The translations under genes and the position numbers were made by a program. The notes beneath the pieces are model-generated. The model worked only from the letters and a program-made list of their open reading frames with translations, had not been told where the DNA came from and made no database searches. Of a stretch of DNA of 64,000 bases, positions 33,642-43,069 are shown one piece after another (the first letter of the stretch is position 1; the number at the start of each line of letters is the position of its first letter). This DNA is from CAIQQQ01 sp037445025 (GTDB taxonomy: Bacteria; Pseudomonadota; Alphaproteobacteria; Acetobacterales; Acetobacteraceae): contig JBBILI010000005.1 in NCBI GenBank assembly GCA_037445025.1, positions 1-64,000 on the forward strand, in the 5' to 3' direction.

Positions 33642-34337
33642 TTACGAAACCGGCTCCATCCCACTCTCAACGATCGCCGCGGCCGCATCGGCCGATGCCA
33701 AAAACCGGATCAACACGCGCGCGGCCCCCTGTTGCCGGCTGGCTGCCACCAGCCCGGCCGAGAACACCGTCTCCTGCTGCACCGCGTCAGGCAGCTTGCC
33801 CAACAGCGTGATGCCTTTCACCGGCTTCAGCTCGCTGATCTGCTGGAAGCCCAGTTCCACCTCGCCGCGCGCGATCAGGGCAGCCACCGGCTCGCCGGTC
33901 ACCACGCGCACCTTGTCGCGCACCGCGTCGGCGATGCCGAGCAGCCCCAGCATCGTCTCGCGCACATAGGCGCCGCTGACGCTCACCGAGGTGCCGATGG
34001 ACGACGCCGCCAGCAGCGTGGCGCGCAGGGCCTCGGGGGTGGAGATATCAGGCACCGGCGTCCCCGCGCGCACTGCAAGGCCGATCAGCGAGCGCGCCAG
34101 CCCGGTGCCTTCGCTGACCAGGCCTTCGGCGATCATCTGCGCGAGACCGGGACCGGACATGATGACCACATCGATGTCCTCGCCCCGCCGGAGCCGATTG
34201 GGCACCGAGCTCGGGTCAGGCCCCAGCGAAGGCCCGCGCAGACTTTCGATGGCAACCCCGGCGCGGCTCTCATAGATCGGCACCAGCACGCCATAGGCCG
34301 GCGCGAAGGCCCCGGAACTGACAACGCGGATCGGCAT
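33642..34337 (-). CDS. Substrate-binding-like protein (ModA-type fold), no signal peptide
   Basis: A 231-residue protein resembling molybdate-type periplasmic binding proteins: IRVVSSGAFAPAYGVLVPIYE, IDVVIMSGPGLAQMIAEGLV, SIGTSVSVSGAYVRE and VVTGEPVAALIARGEVELGFQQISEL. It starts MPIRVVSSG with no signal peptide, so it should stay in the cytoplasm. There is no adjacent mod permease or ATPase; the neighbour is lolD, 24 bases upstream in the same direction. It may be a cytosolic small-molecule sensor or carrier; its ligand is unknown. Confidence 0.8.
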   Translation of the reverse strand: MPIRVVSSGAFAPAYGVLVPIYESRAGVAIESLRGPSLGPDPSSVPNRLRRGEDIDVVIMSGPGLAQMIAEGLVSEGTGLARSLIGLAVRAGTPVPDISTPEALRATLLAASSIGTSVSVSGAYVRETMLGLLGIADAVRDKVRVVTGEPVAALIARGEVELGFQQISELKPVKGITLLGKLPDAVQQETVFSAGLVAASRQQGAARVLIRFLASADAAAAIVESGMEPVS

Positions 34338-34361
34338 GGGCGTGGTTCTCCGGTGGTTTGG

Positions 34362-35034
<673 letters not shown>

Positions 35035-35042
<8 letters not shown>

Positions 35043-36288
35043 TGCGCAGCGCCTCCACCGGATCGGTCCGCGCGGCGCGCCAGCTCGGGTAGATGGTGGC
35101 CACGAGGGAGATGCCGATCGCCATCACCACCACCTGCGTCACCTCGTGCCACTGCAGCACGGCGGGCAGCCGCGACAGGAAATACACCTCGGGATTGAAC
35201 AGGTTGGTGCCGGACAGGCTCTCGATCACGTGGCGGATGCGCTCGATGTTGAGGCAGAACACCACGCCCAGCAGCGTGCCCGCCACTGTGCCGGCCACCC
35301 CCACGAAGGCGCCGCACATCAGGAAGATCTGCAGGATCGACCCCGAACTCGCGCCGATGGTGCGCAGCACCGCGATGTCGCGCGTCTTGTCCTTCACCAT
35401 CATGATCAGGGAGCTCACGATGTTGAAGGCCGCCACCAGGATGATCAGCGTGAGGATGAGGAACATCACGTTGCGCTCCACCTCCACGGCGGCGAAGAAC
35501 GCGTTGTTGTTCTGCGTCCAGTCGATCACCCGCACCGGAATGGTGCCCAGCGCCTGACGGATCCGTCGGCCGATGGCGATCGCCTGGTCCGCATCCACGG
35601 TGTTGACCTCGATCTGCGTCACCGCATGGGGCAGCTTGAACAGCACCTGGGCTGCGTCGAGCGGCATGAACACGAAGCTGGTGTCCGCCTCGTTGAAGCC
35701 CACCTGGAAGATCGCCACCACCGTGTAGGACCGGTAGCGCGGAATGGAGCCGAACGGGGTGGACTGCGTGTCCGGCGCATAGACGTTGAGGCGGCTGCCG
35801 ACGCGCAGGCCGGTCGACCGTGCGAGCCCCACGCCAATGGCAATCGCATCGTCGCCTTCGAACTTGTCGAGCGAGCCATCGACAATGTTGTCCGCCACCA
35901 GCTTCAGCTTGCGCAGGTCCTCCTGGCGGATGCCGCGCACCAGGCCGCCACTGAAGCTGCCACCCTCCGCCGGCTTGAAGCCGCCCTGACGGTCCAGCAC
36001 CGGGGTGACCGAGACCACGCCAGGCACACCCCGGATCGTGCCGGTCAACGAGTCGAAATCCGTCAGCGCCGGCCCCGCCGCGTAAATGCCGAGCTGTCCG
36101 TTGAGGCCGAGGATCTTGCTCAGCAACTCCCCGCGGAACCCGTTCATGACGGACATCACGATGATCAGCGTGGCAACGCCCAGCGCGATGCCGACCAGCG
36201 AGAAGATCGCGATGATCGACACGAACCTCTCGCCTTTTCGGGCACGCAGGTAACGGGCAGCCACGGTGCGCTCGAAGGCGTTAAACAT
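35035..36288 (-). CDS. lolE: Lipoprotein-releasing ABC transporter permease LolC/LolE
   Basis: A 417-residue permease with one N-terminal membrane helix, a large periplasmic MacB-like domain and three C-terminal helices (FtsX family). MFNAFERTVAARYLRARKGERFVS is the usual start, and AAGGACCTTC precedes the ATG at 36288, so I preferred it to in-frame starts at 36348 or 36324. VMNGFRGELLSKILGLNG is a Lol hallmark. Alphaproteobacteria often have one LolC/E-type permease that works as a homodimer with LolD; which letter applies is arbitrary. Confidence 0.9.
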
Positions 36289-36336
36289 GAAGGTCCTTGC
36301 GGGTGGGCGGGTGACATCGGCCATATCGCGACGGTT

Positions 36337-36353
36337 GGCGGATGGCATCCGCC
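36337..36353. terminator. Small hairpin between proS and lolE
   Basis: A perfect seven-base-pair stem GGCGGAT / ATCCGCC with a three-base loop lies just past the proS stop. There is no T-run, so it is more likely an mRNA-stabilising or processing structure than a full terminator. Confidence 0.35.
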
Positions 36354-37661
36354 CTACGCGTTGATGCGCGCCAAGGCATCCGTCAGGCTCACTTCGACCT
36401 TCTCGCCGGTGGCGCGGCGCTTCAGCTCAACCAAGCCCTTCGCGGCACCGCGGGGGCCGACCACGATCTGCCAGGGATGGCCCATCAGGTCGGCATCGGC
36501 GAACTTCACCCCGGCCCGGTCCTCGCGGTCATCCAGCAAGGCCCGGCCACGGAACGCAGCATAGGCCTGCTCGCACAGCGCGTCACAGCCCGCATCCCCG
36601 ACCTTGAGGTTCACGATCACAGCCGGAAACGGCGCCACACTGTCCGGCCAGATGATGCCGGCTTCGTCGTGATGCGCCTCGATCAGGGCGCCAACCAGGC
36701 GTGAGACGCCGACGCCATAGCTGCCCCCATGCGGCACGACGGGCTTGCCGTCGCGGCCGGCAATGGAGACGCCCATCGGTTCCGCGTATTTGGTGCCGAA
36801 GTAGAAGATATGGCCGACTTCGATCCCGCGACCCTCGCGCTTCTCGACGACCTTGGCCCATTCGGCCTCGTCATGCTTCTCGTCGGTGGCGGCGTAGTGG
36901 TGCGTCACGTCGTTGAAGAAGCGTTCGAGTTCTTCGGGCTTGGTATGGTCGTAGGCACCCTCGGAGAAATCCATGGTCTCGTAGGCGGCATCGAAGAACA
37001 CCTGGCTCTCGCCGGTTGGCGCCAGGATGATGAACTCGTGGCTGAGATCGCCGCCGATCGGGCCGGTGTCGGCCACCATCGGGATGGCTTTCACACCGAG
37101 GCGCTGGAACGTCCGCATGTAGGACAGCATCATCTTGCGGTAGCTGATGACCGCACCTTCGTAGTCCAGATCGAAGGAATAGCCGTCCTTCATGAGGAAC
37201 TCGCGGCCGCGCATGACGCCGAAGCGGGGGCGCAGCTCGTCACGGAATTTCCACTGGATGTGAAACAGGATCTGCGGAAGCTCGCGGTAGCTCTTGACCG
37301 AGGCGCAGAAGAGCTCGGTGATCATCTCCTCGTTGGTCGGCCCGTACAGCATCTCGCGCTCATGCCGGTCCTTGAAGCGGAGCATCTCGGGCCCGTAGGC
37401 GTCGTAGCGGCCGGACTGGCGCCAGAGATCGGCGGACTGGATGGTGGGCATCAGAATGTCCTGCGCCCCCACTGCGATCTGCTCCTCGCGCACGATGCGG
37501 GCGATGTTCTGCAGCACCAGCCATCCCGCCGGCAGCCAGGCATAGATGCCCGACGCGGTCTGGCGCACCAGGCCGGCCCGCAGCATGAGCCGGTGCGAGG
37601 CGATGACGGCCTCGGCGGGGTTTTCCTTGAGGGTGGGGATCAGGCTGCGGGAGAGGCGCAT
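36354..37661 (-). CDS. proS: Prolyl-tRNA synthetase
   Basis: A 435-residue class II synthetase charging tRNA-Pro. It is the short form without the large insertion (INS) editing domain, usual for alphaproteobacteria. It starts MRLSRSLIPTLKENPAEAV at 37661. Motif 2 (FRDELRPRFGVMRGREFLMKD), motif 3 (GGSYGVGVSRLVGALIE) and the C-terminal anticodon-binding domain (about 335-435) are present. It lies upstream of lolED in the same direction. Confidence 0.96.
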   Translation of the reverse strand: MRLSRSLIPTLKENPAEAVIASHRLMLRAGLVRQTASGIYAWLPAGWLVLQNIARIVREEQIAVGAQDILMPTIQSADLWRQSGRYDAYGPEMLRFKDRHEREMLYGPTNEEMITELFCASVKSYRELPQILFHIQWKFRDELRPRFGVMRGREFLMKDGYSFDLDYEGAVISYRKMMLSYMRTFQRLGVKAIPMVADTGPIGGDLSHEFIILAPTGESQVFFDAAYETMDFSEGAYDHTKPEELERFFNDVTHHYAATDEKHDEAEWAKVVEKREGRGIEVGHIFYFGTKYAEPMGVSIAGRDGKPVVPHGGSYGVGVSRLVGALIEAHHDEAGIIWPDSVAPFPAVIVNLKVGDAGCDALCEQAYAAFRGRALLDDREDRAGVKFADADLMGHPWQIVVGPRGAAKGLVELKRRATGEKVEVSLTDALARINA

Positions 37662-37877
37662 CGTGCGGGGCTTCCAGTGCGGGAAGAACGGGAGATCATA
37701 GGCCGCGGACCGTAGCCGCGTCAGCCGCGTTCCGCCAGTCGCAGCGGTTGACACTCTGCCATCCGGTTCATCGTGCACGAAGAATGCTGCGTCACAGCAT
37801 ACTTACACGAAAGAAAATCACCGAAATCGGGAAAAATTTGGTAGAATCCGCGTGACAGATTATGGTGAAACCATTAA

Positions 37878-38002
37878 CAAAAAGAGGCCCGCGCGCCTTA
37901 GGGCGCAGCGGGCCAAGTTTAGGGAGGAAACGCCAGTCACACGGCAGGAGGAGGGACAACCCTGCTCCTGTCGTGAAGATTGCCCCCAGATCGCACACAC
38001 GT
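37878..38002 (-). ncRNA. Candidate MmgR/alpha-r8-like small regulatory RNA
   Basis: On the minus strand a candidate RNA of about 125 bases has three parts. First, a hairpin CAGGAG...CTCCTG (37970-37945) with an inner GGG/CCC pairing. Second, a single-stranded stretch that contains TTTCCTCCCT (37930-37921), an anti-Shine-Dalgarno motif. Third, a strong GGCCCGC..GCGGGCC terminator followed by TCTTTTTGTT. From memory, alphaproteobacterial alpha-r8/MmgR sRNAs share exactly a UUUCCUCCCU in a single strand between two hairpins, the second being the terminator; MmgR limits polyhydroxybutyrate storage proteins. It sits alone between proS and DUF1467, with a plausible promoter upstream. The other 37662-38098 sequence shows no gene. 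Confidence 0.72.
37879..37914 (-). terminator. Rho-independent terminator of the candidate sRNA
   Basis: On the minus strand GGCCCGCTGCGCC, loop CTAA, GGCGCGCGGGCC (37914-37886) forms a 12-base-pair stem with one bulge, followed by TC and five T residues. It is one of the strongest terminators in the window and only makes sense for minus-strand transcription. Confidence 0.85.
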
Positions 38003-38008
38003 CCAACG

Positions 38009-38037
38009 ATAAAAAACACAAAATCGCTGAAAAACAA
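38009..38037 (-). promoter_or_regulatory. Putative promoter of the candidate sRNA
   Basis: On the minus strand TTGTTT (38037-38032) and TTTTAT (38014-38009) are 17 bases apart in an AT-rich patch. Transcription would start near 38002. The matches to consensus are fair, not perfect. Confidence 0.45.
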
Positions 38038-38098
38038 GGCGATAAAACCTGTTATGCTGGGGTTATAACCAGCTCACGCCCGGTAGCGAAGCAATCGC

Positions 38099-38359
38099 CT
38101 AGTTATCAGGCAGTGCGAGCCAGCCGCTCCGGAAACTGACCCAGCCGCTGGTGATCACCAGCATGATCGCACCCCACACCACCAGGGAGACCGCGGTGGT
38201 GATCAGCACCTTGCGCCATATCATCGGCCTGGTCGGAGCGCCCCGCCAGCCGGTGGTGGAATCGGCGTCCGTCTGCGGACGCACGCCGATCGGCAGGATC
38301 GTGAACAGCAGCGTCCACCACACCATCATGAACAGCACGAACGCCGTGAACCAGTGCAT
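38099..38359 (-). CDS. DUF1467 family membrane protein
   Basis: An 86-residue protein with two membrane helices (about 6-25 and 53-73). FVLFMMVWWTLLFTILPIGVRPQ is the hallmark of DUF1467, a small alphaproteobacterial family of unknown role. It is 12 bases downstream of rnj in the same direction, an arrangement common in the class, and probably belongs to the same transcript. Confidence 0.88.
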   Translation of the reverse strand: MHWFTAFVLFMMVWWTLLFTILPIGVRPQTDADSTTGWRGAPTRPMIWRKVLITTAVSLVVWGAIMLVITSGWVSFRSGWLALPDN

Positions 38360-38371
38360 GGCGGCCCGCCC

Positions 38372-40018
38372 TCACACCCGCATGAGATGCACATCCACCA
38401 TCGGGCGCTTGGCCAGGCGCTTGCCGAGCGCGCGGCGCAGGGCGGCCTTGATGGCGTCGGTCAGAGCCTGGTCGTCGCGCAGCAGCGGGGCCGCGAAATC
38501 GCCCATGGCGGTGCATAGCTCGCCCGCCACGCGGTCGAGTTCAGGGTCCTCTCCCTCGAACAGGCCTGGGGCCGAGACTTTCGGTTTGCCACGCAGCCGC
38601 CCCTGGGCATCGACCGCCACCGAGGCGATCACAACCCCGTTGAATAACATGCGCCGGCGGGCACCCATGACGGTGCCCTGCAGCGGTACCAGGCGGGTGC
38701 CATCCAGCACGAGCTTGCCGACCGGGGCGGAATCGGTGATCTCGACCGTTCCCGGCGCGAGGCTGAGGATGTCGCCATCCTCCATCAGCACCGGCGTCAC
38801 CTGCAGGTCGCTGGCGAGTGCGGCGTGCGCCGAGAGGTGGCGCCACTCGCCATGCACCGGCACGGAGTAGCGCGGCCGCACCAGGCTGTAGAGGTGCTTC
38901 AGCTCCTCGCGCGCGGGGTGGCCGGAGACATGCGTCATATGGTCGGCATCGGTGATCAGCTTCACGCCGCGGCGCACCAGATTGTCCTGCACCAGGCCGA
39001 TGGCGCGCTCGTTGCCCGGGATCATGCGGCTGGAGAACACCACCGTGTCACCCTCGCCCAGCTCGATGCGCGGGTGCTGATCCGCCGCGATCCGCGCCAG
39101 CGCCGAGCGCGGCTCGCCCTGGCTGCCGGTGACGACGAGCAGCAGGTTGTCGTCGGGGATGTCGTGGGCGTCATCCTCGCTGACGAAGGCGGGGATGCCT
39201 TTGAGATAGCCGCATTCCCGCGCCACCGCCTCGATGTTGCGCAGCGAGCGGCCAATGAGCGCCACGGTGCGGCCGTTCTCGAGGGCGGCGAGTGCAATCG
39301 ATTCGAAGCGGGCGACGTTGGAGGCGAAGCAGGTGACGGCGACACGGCCGTGCAGGCCGGAGATCAGGTCCGACAGGCTACGGCGAACATCGCCTTCCGA
39401 GCCGGAATGGCCTTCCACCATGGCGTTGGTGCTGTCGCACACCATGGCGAGCACGCCTTCGTCGCCCAGCGCCTTCAGCGCCGCCTCGTCGGCGCGGGGG
39501 CCGACCAGGGGTTCCGGATCGAACTTCCAGTCACCGGTGTGCAGCACGATGCCGACGGGGGTGCGGATCACCAGGGCCTGGCTTTCCGGAATCGAATGGG
39601 CCATGGGCAGGAACTGCAGGTCGAACGGGCCAACGTTGAACCGCCCACCGGGCTTGATCACCTGCACCTTCACCTCTGATTGCAGGCCGACCTCGCCGAG
39701 CTTGCGGCGCAGAACGGCGGCCGCGAACGGCGTGGCATACACAGGGCAACGCAGCTGCGGCCAGAGATGGGCGACCGCGCCGATATGGTCCTCATGCGCG
39801 TGGGTGATCACGAGGCCGGCCAGCTTGTCCCGCCGCTCGGCGATGTAGCCGGGATCGGGCATCATCACCTCGACCTCGGGGTGGGCGGCGCCGCCGAAGC
39901 CGATGCCGCAATCGACCGCCAGGAACGTGCCGCCCAGGCGATAGAGATTCAAGTTCATACCGATCTCGCCCGTCCCGCCCAAAGGCAGGAACGCCAGATC
40001 ACCACGTGCAGCGTTCAT
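38372..40018 (-). CDS. rnj: Ribonuclease J
   Basis: A 548-residue metallo-beta-lactamase-fold RNase with 5'-exo and endonuclease activity in rRNA and mRNA maturation. The metal site is ITHAHEDHIGA (HxHxDH), the beta-CASP domain follows, and the later SGHPAREELKHLYSLVRP and PVHGEWRHL motifs are clear. It starts MNAARGDLAFLPLGGTGEIGMNLNLY. The upstream neighbour is coaX, 63 bases away. Confidence 0.94.
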   Translation of the reverse strand: MNAARGDLAFLPLGGTGEIGMNLNLYRLGGTFLAVDCGIGFGGAAHPEVEVMMPDPGYIAERRDKLAGLVITHAHEDHIGAVAHLWPQLRCPVYATPFAAAVLRRKLGEVGLQSEVKVQVIKPGGRFNVGPFDLQFLPMAHSIPESQALVIRTPVGIVLHTGDWKFDPEPLVGPRADEAALKALGDEGVLAMVCDSTNAMVEGHSGSEGDVRRSLSDLISGLHGRVAVTCFASNVARFESIALAALENGRTVALIGRSLRNIEAVARECGYLKGIPAFVSEDDAHDIPDDNLLLVVTGSQGEPRSALARIAADQHPRIELGEGDTVVFSSRMIPGNERAIGLVQDNLVRRGVKLITDADHMTHVSGHPAREELKHLYSLVRPRYSVPVHGEWRHLSAHAALASDLQVTPVLMEDGDILSLAPGTVEITDSAPVGKLVLDGTRLVPLQGTVMGARRRMLFNGVVIASVAVDAQGRLRGKPKVSAPGLFEGEDPELDRVAGELCTAMGDFAAPLLRDDQALTDAIKAALRRALGKRLAKRPMVDVHLMRV

Positions 40019-40081
40019 AATCCACTTTCAGCACAAACAAGGCTGCTCGGAATGGAGCAGCAATACGGGTGCGGAATCGCC

Positions 40082-40891
40082 TCAATCGGAGTCCGAGAGG
40101 CGCCCCCGCTCTTTTGACAATGTGGGGGCGGCATTGCGCGCCGCCAACAGGCGAAGACCATCCAGTGTCAAATCAGGGTCGATTCGCTCAATAACCGCGG
40201 TTCCCTCAGCCAGCAGAGGTGCCAGGCCGCCGGTCGCCAAAACCTTCAGGGGACTTCCATACTCCGCCTGGATGCGCGCGACCAGCCCTTCGATCATGCC
40301 GACATAGCCCCAGTAGATCCCTGACTGCATGGCAGGCACCGTGGAACGGCCGATCACCGCCTGCGGTCGTCCGATGCCGATGCGCGGCAGACGGGCCGCG
40401 GCGCGGTGCAGCGCCTCGATGGACAGGTTGATGCCGGGCGAGATGATGCCGCCGAGATAGGCGCCGTCCGCATCCACCACGTCAAACGTGGTGGCGGTCC
40501 CGAAATCGATCACCACCAGCGGGCCGCCATAGCGCTGATGCCCGGCCAGCGAGTTGAGCAGGCGGTCGGCCCCGACCTCGTCGGGTGTGTCGACCTTGAT
40601 CTCAAAACCCCAGTCGAGGTTCGCCCGGGCGACCAGAGGTTCGACTGAGAACCAGTCTCGGCACAGGCGGCGGAGATGGTAGAGGGCGGCGGGAACGACG
40701 GTGCCGATCACGGCACGGTCGATCTGTTCACGCTTCAGCCCGGTCAGGGTGAACAGGCTGAGCAGCCAGACCGCGTATTCGTCCGACGTGCGCTGCGGGT
40801 CGGTGGCGATGCGCCAGGTGCCCACCCAGTCGTCGCCGTCATGCACGGCGAAGACGATGTTGGTGTTGCCGGCGTCTACGACGAGCAGCAT
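40082..40891 (-). CDS. coaX: Type III pantothenate kinase
   Basis: A 269-residue enzyme for the first step of CoA synthesis (pantothenate plus ATP). MLLVVDAGNTNIVFAV is the phosphate-1 motif, VIDFGTATTFDVV the second, and YLGGIISPG the third, all of the acetate/sugar kinase superfamily. The ATG at 40891 follows GAGGTTTCC. It overlaps nothing and lies eight bases after birA; the two cofactor genes are co-transcribed with the nuo operon end. Confidence 0.94.
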   Translation of the reverse strand: MLLVVDAGNTNIVFAVHDGDDWVGTWRIATDPQRTSDEYAVWLLSLFTLTGLKREQIDRAVIGTVVPAALYHLRRLCRDWFSVEPLVARANLDWGFEIKVDTPDEVGADRLLNSLAGHQRYGGPLVVIDFGTATTFDVVDADGAYLGGIISPGINLSIEALHRAAARLPRIGIGRPQAVIGRSTVPAMQSGIYWGYVGMIEGLVARIQAEYGSPLKVLATGGLAPLLAEGTAVIERIDPDLTLDGLRLLAARNAAPTLSKERGRLSDSD

Positions 40892-40898
40892 GGAAACC

Positions 40899-41648
40899 TC
40901 AGCATGCGGGGGGGTCGGGTTCGGGGTCCTGGGCGAGCCAGATCTCGCCGGTGGCGAAGCCTTGCACGCGTTCAGCGGTGTGCAGCAGCAGCCGGCCATC
41001 CTCGCCGATGCCTTCGAACGTGCCGGACACAACACCCTTGCGGATACGGATCTGCATGACGGTGCCCTTCGGCAGCGCATGCTTGAGCCAGGCGGCACGC
41101 ATTTCGGCAAAGCCTTCGAGGATGCGCACGCGGCGCCAGTGGGCGATGCGCCCGAGGATGCGGGCAGTGAGGTGCTCGGGCGTCAACCGTCCCTCCAGCG
41201 AGGCGACGGCGCGGCCGAGACCCTCCGGAGCGTGGGCGAGGTTGAGACCCATGCCGATCACCAGCCAGGCGAGGCCACCGCGGTCATCGGTGGCGCAATC
41301 GACCAGGACGCCGCCGAGCTTGGCACCGTGCAGCAGGATGTCGTTCGGCCACTTCAGTTCGATTCCTTCCACGCCGTCCAGCGCCTCGGCGATGGCGACC
41401 CCGGCCAGTAGCGCCCACAGCCCGGCCTCGCGCGCGGGCCCGATCGGGCGCAGCAGCACGGACAGGAACAGGTTGCCGGGGGCGGACTGCCAGGTGCGCC
41501 CACGGCTGCCGCGGCCCTTGGTCTGCAGCTTCGCCAGCACGGCGAACCCCTCGGGCTCGCCGGCTTCGGCCAAGGAGCGGCACAGATCGGACGTCGAGCC
41601 GATCTGGTCGTAGGTCGCCAGCCGCCAGAAGGCGGCTTTTTCTGTCAC
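40899..41648 (-). CDS. birA: Biotin-[acetyl-CoA carboxylase] ligase
   Basis: A 249-residue ligase that attaches biotin to the carboxylase carrier protein. Catalytic motifs are GSTSD, GRGSRGRTW (biotinyl-AMP loop) and KWPNDI, followed by the C-terminal SH3-like domain. The N-terminal repressor helix-turn-helix of E. coli BirA is absent, so it is the monofunctional type. The start is GTG at 41648, overlapping the nuoN stop (GTGA), hence translation coupling to complex I genes. Confidence 0.93.
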   Translation of the reverse strand: MTEKAAFWRLATYDQIGSTSDLCRSLAEAGEPEGFAVLAKLQTKGRGSRGRTWQSAPGNLFLSVLLRPIGPAREAGLWALLAGVAIAEALDGVEGIELKWPNDILLHGAKLGGVLVDCATDDRGGLAWLVIGMGLNLAHAPEGLGRAVASLEGRLTPEHLTARILGRIAHWRRVRILEGFAEMRAAWLKHALPKGTVMQIRIRKGVVSGTFEGIGEDGRLLLHTAERVQGFATGEIWLAQDPEPDPPAC

Positions 41649-43069
41649 CCGAAGATCACCTGGGCCGCGGCCTGGGCGGCCGAGACCACCGGGGCGGGGA
41701 AGATGAAGAACACCAGGGTGAACAGCGCCCCGGCCCCGGCCACGATGGACAGCGACGCTGGACGCGTGTCGAACGCGGGCTCGGGCGTGTCGAAATACAT
41801 CACCTTGATGACCCGGATGTAATAGAACGCGCTGACCGCCGAGGCCGTCACGCCGACCACGGCCAACGTCACCAGATGCGCCTGCAGGGCGGCACCGAAG
41901 ATGAAATATTTGCCGATGAAGCCGGAGAACGGCGGAATGCCGGCCATCGAGAACAGGAAGATGGTGATCGCGAGCGCCATGCCGGGGTCGCTCTTCCACA
42001 GACCGCCGAGATCGGCGATCCGCTCCACGGCGCGGCCCTTGCGGCGCATGGCGATGATGCAGGCGAACATGCCGGCCGAGGTGAAGATGTAGGTGACGAG
42101 ATAGATCAGCACGCCGCGCACACCGTCCGGCGTGCCGGCGGCGAGGCCCACCAGCAGATAGCCCATATGGCCGATCGAGGAATACGCCATCAGCCGCTTG
42201 ATGTTGCCCTGGCCGATGGCAGCGAGCGCGCCCAGCACCATCGAGGCCATCGAGATGAGCACGATCAGCTGCTGCCACTGCACCAGCAGATGGCCGAACG
42301 GCGAGATCATCACCCGCACGAACAGCGCGATGGCCGCCACCTTCGGCGCCGTCGCCATGAAGGCGGTGACGGGCGTGGGGGCACCTTCATACACATCCGG
42401 CGTCCACATATGGAACGGCACGGCCGAGATCTTGAAGGCGAGGCCGGCGACGACGAACACGATGCCGACGATCAGGCCCTGCGAGACATGGGCGGGATCG
42501 GCCAGGGCCTTGGCAAGCTGGGCGAAATCCATCGAGCCGGAGAAGCCGTAGACCAGCGAGATGCCGTACAGCAGCAGGCCGGAGGCGAGCGCGCCGAGCA
42601 CGAAATACTTCAGGCCCGCTTCCGAGCTGCGCAGATCATCGCGCGCGAAGGCGGCCAGCACGTAGATCGCCAGCGACTGCAGTTCGACGCCGAGATACAG
42701 CGACATCATGTTGGTCGCCGACGCCATCACCATCATGCCGACGGTGGCGTAGAGGATGAGTACCGGGAATTCGAAGCGCGGCAGGTTCTCGTGCTCGTTG
42801 TGATCGAGGCAGAGCACGATGCCGAGCACGGAGGCGGCGAGCACCAGCAGCTTGACGAAGACGGCGTAGCTGTCCTGCAGGAACAGGCCGTTATAGCCGA
42901 GCCCGCCATGGCCCATCAGCACCATGCCGGCGGTGAGGATCAGCGCGCCGATGGTCAGCATCGAACAGAGCTGGAACGTGTTGCGACCCTTCAGCAGCAC
43001 GCCGATCAGCAGGATGGCCATGCCGGCGACGGAAAGAACGATCTCCGGGCTTGCGATTGTCCAGTTCAT
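41645..43069 (-). CDS. nuoN: NADH-quinone oxidoreductase subunit N
   Basis: A 474-residue antiporter-like membrane subunit of complex I. It starts MNWTIASPEIVLSVAGMAIL at 43069, in a TGATG overlap with the nuoM stop. Typical motifs are the ELQSLAIYVLAAF segment with a conserved Glu, the helix-breaking SAVPFHMWTPDVYEGAPTPV and IGHMGYLLVGLA. It moves protons across the inner membrane. It is the last nuo gene. Confidence 0.97.
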   Translation of the reverse strand: MNWTIASPEIVLSVAGMAILLIGVLLKGRNTFQLCSMLTIGALILTAGMVLMGHGGLGYNGLFLQDSYAVFVKLLVLAASVLGIVLCLDHNEHENLPRFEFPVLILYATVGMMVMASATNMMSLYLGVELQSLAIYVLAAFARDDLRSSEAGLKYFVLGALASGLLLYGISLVYGFSGSMDFAQLAKALADPAHVSQGLIVGIVFVVAGLAFKISAVPFHMWTPDVYEGAPTPVTAFMATAPKVAAIALFVRVMISPFGHLLVQWQQLIVLISMASMVLGALAAIGQGNIKRLMAYSSIGHMGYLLVGLAAGTPDGVRGVLIYLVTYIFTSAGMFACIIAMRRKGRAVERIADLGGLWKSDPGMALAITIFLFSMAGIPPFSGFIGKYFIFGAALQAHLVTLAVVGVTASAVSAFYYIRVIKVMYFDTPEPAFDTRPASLSIVAGAGALFTLVFFIFPAPVVSAAQAAAQVIFG

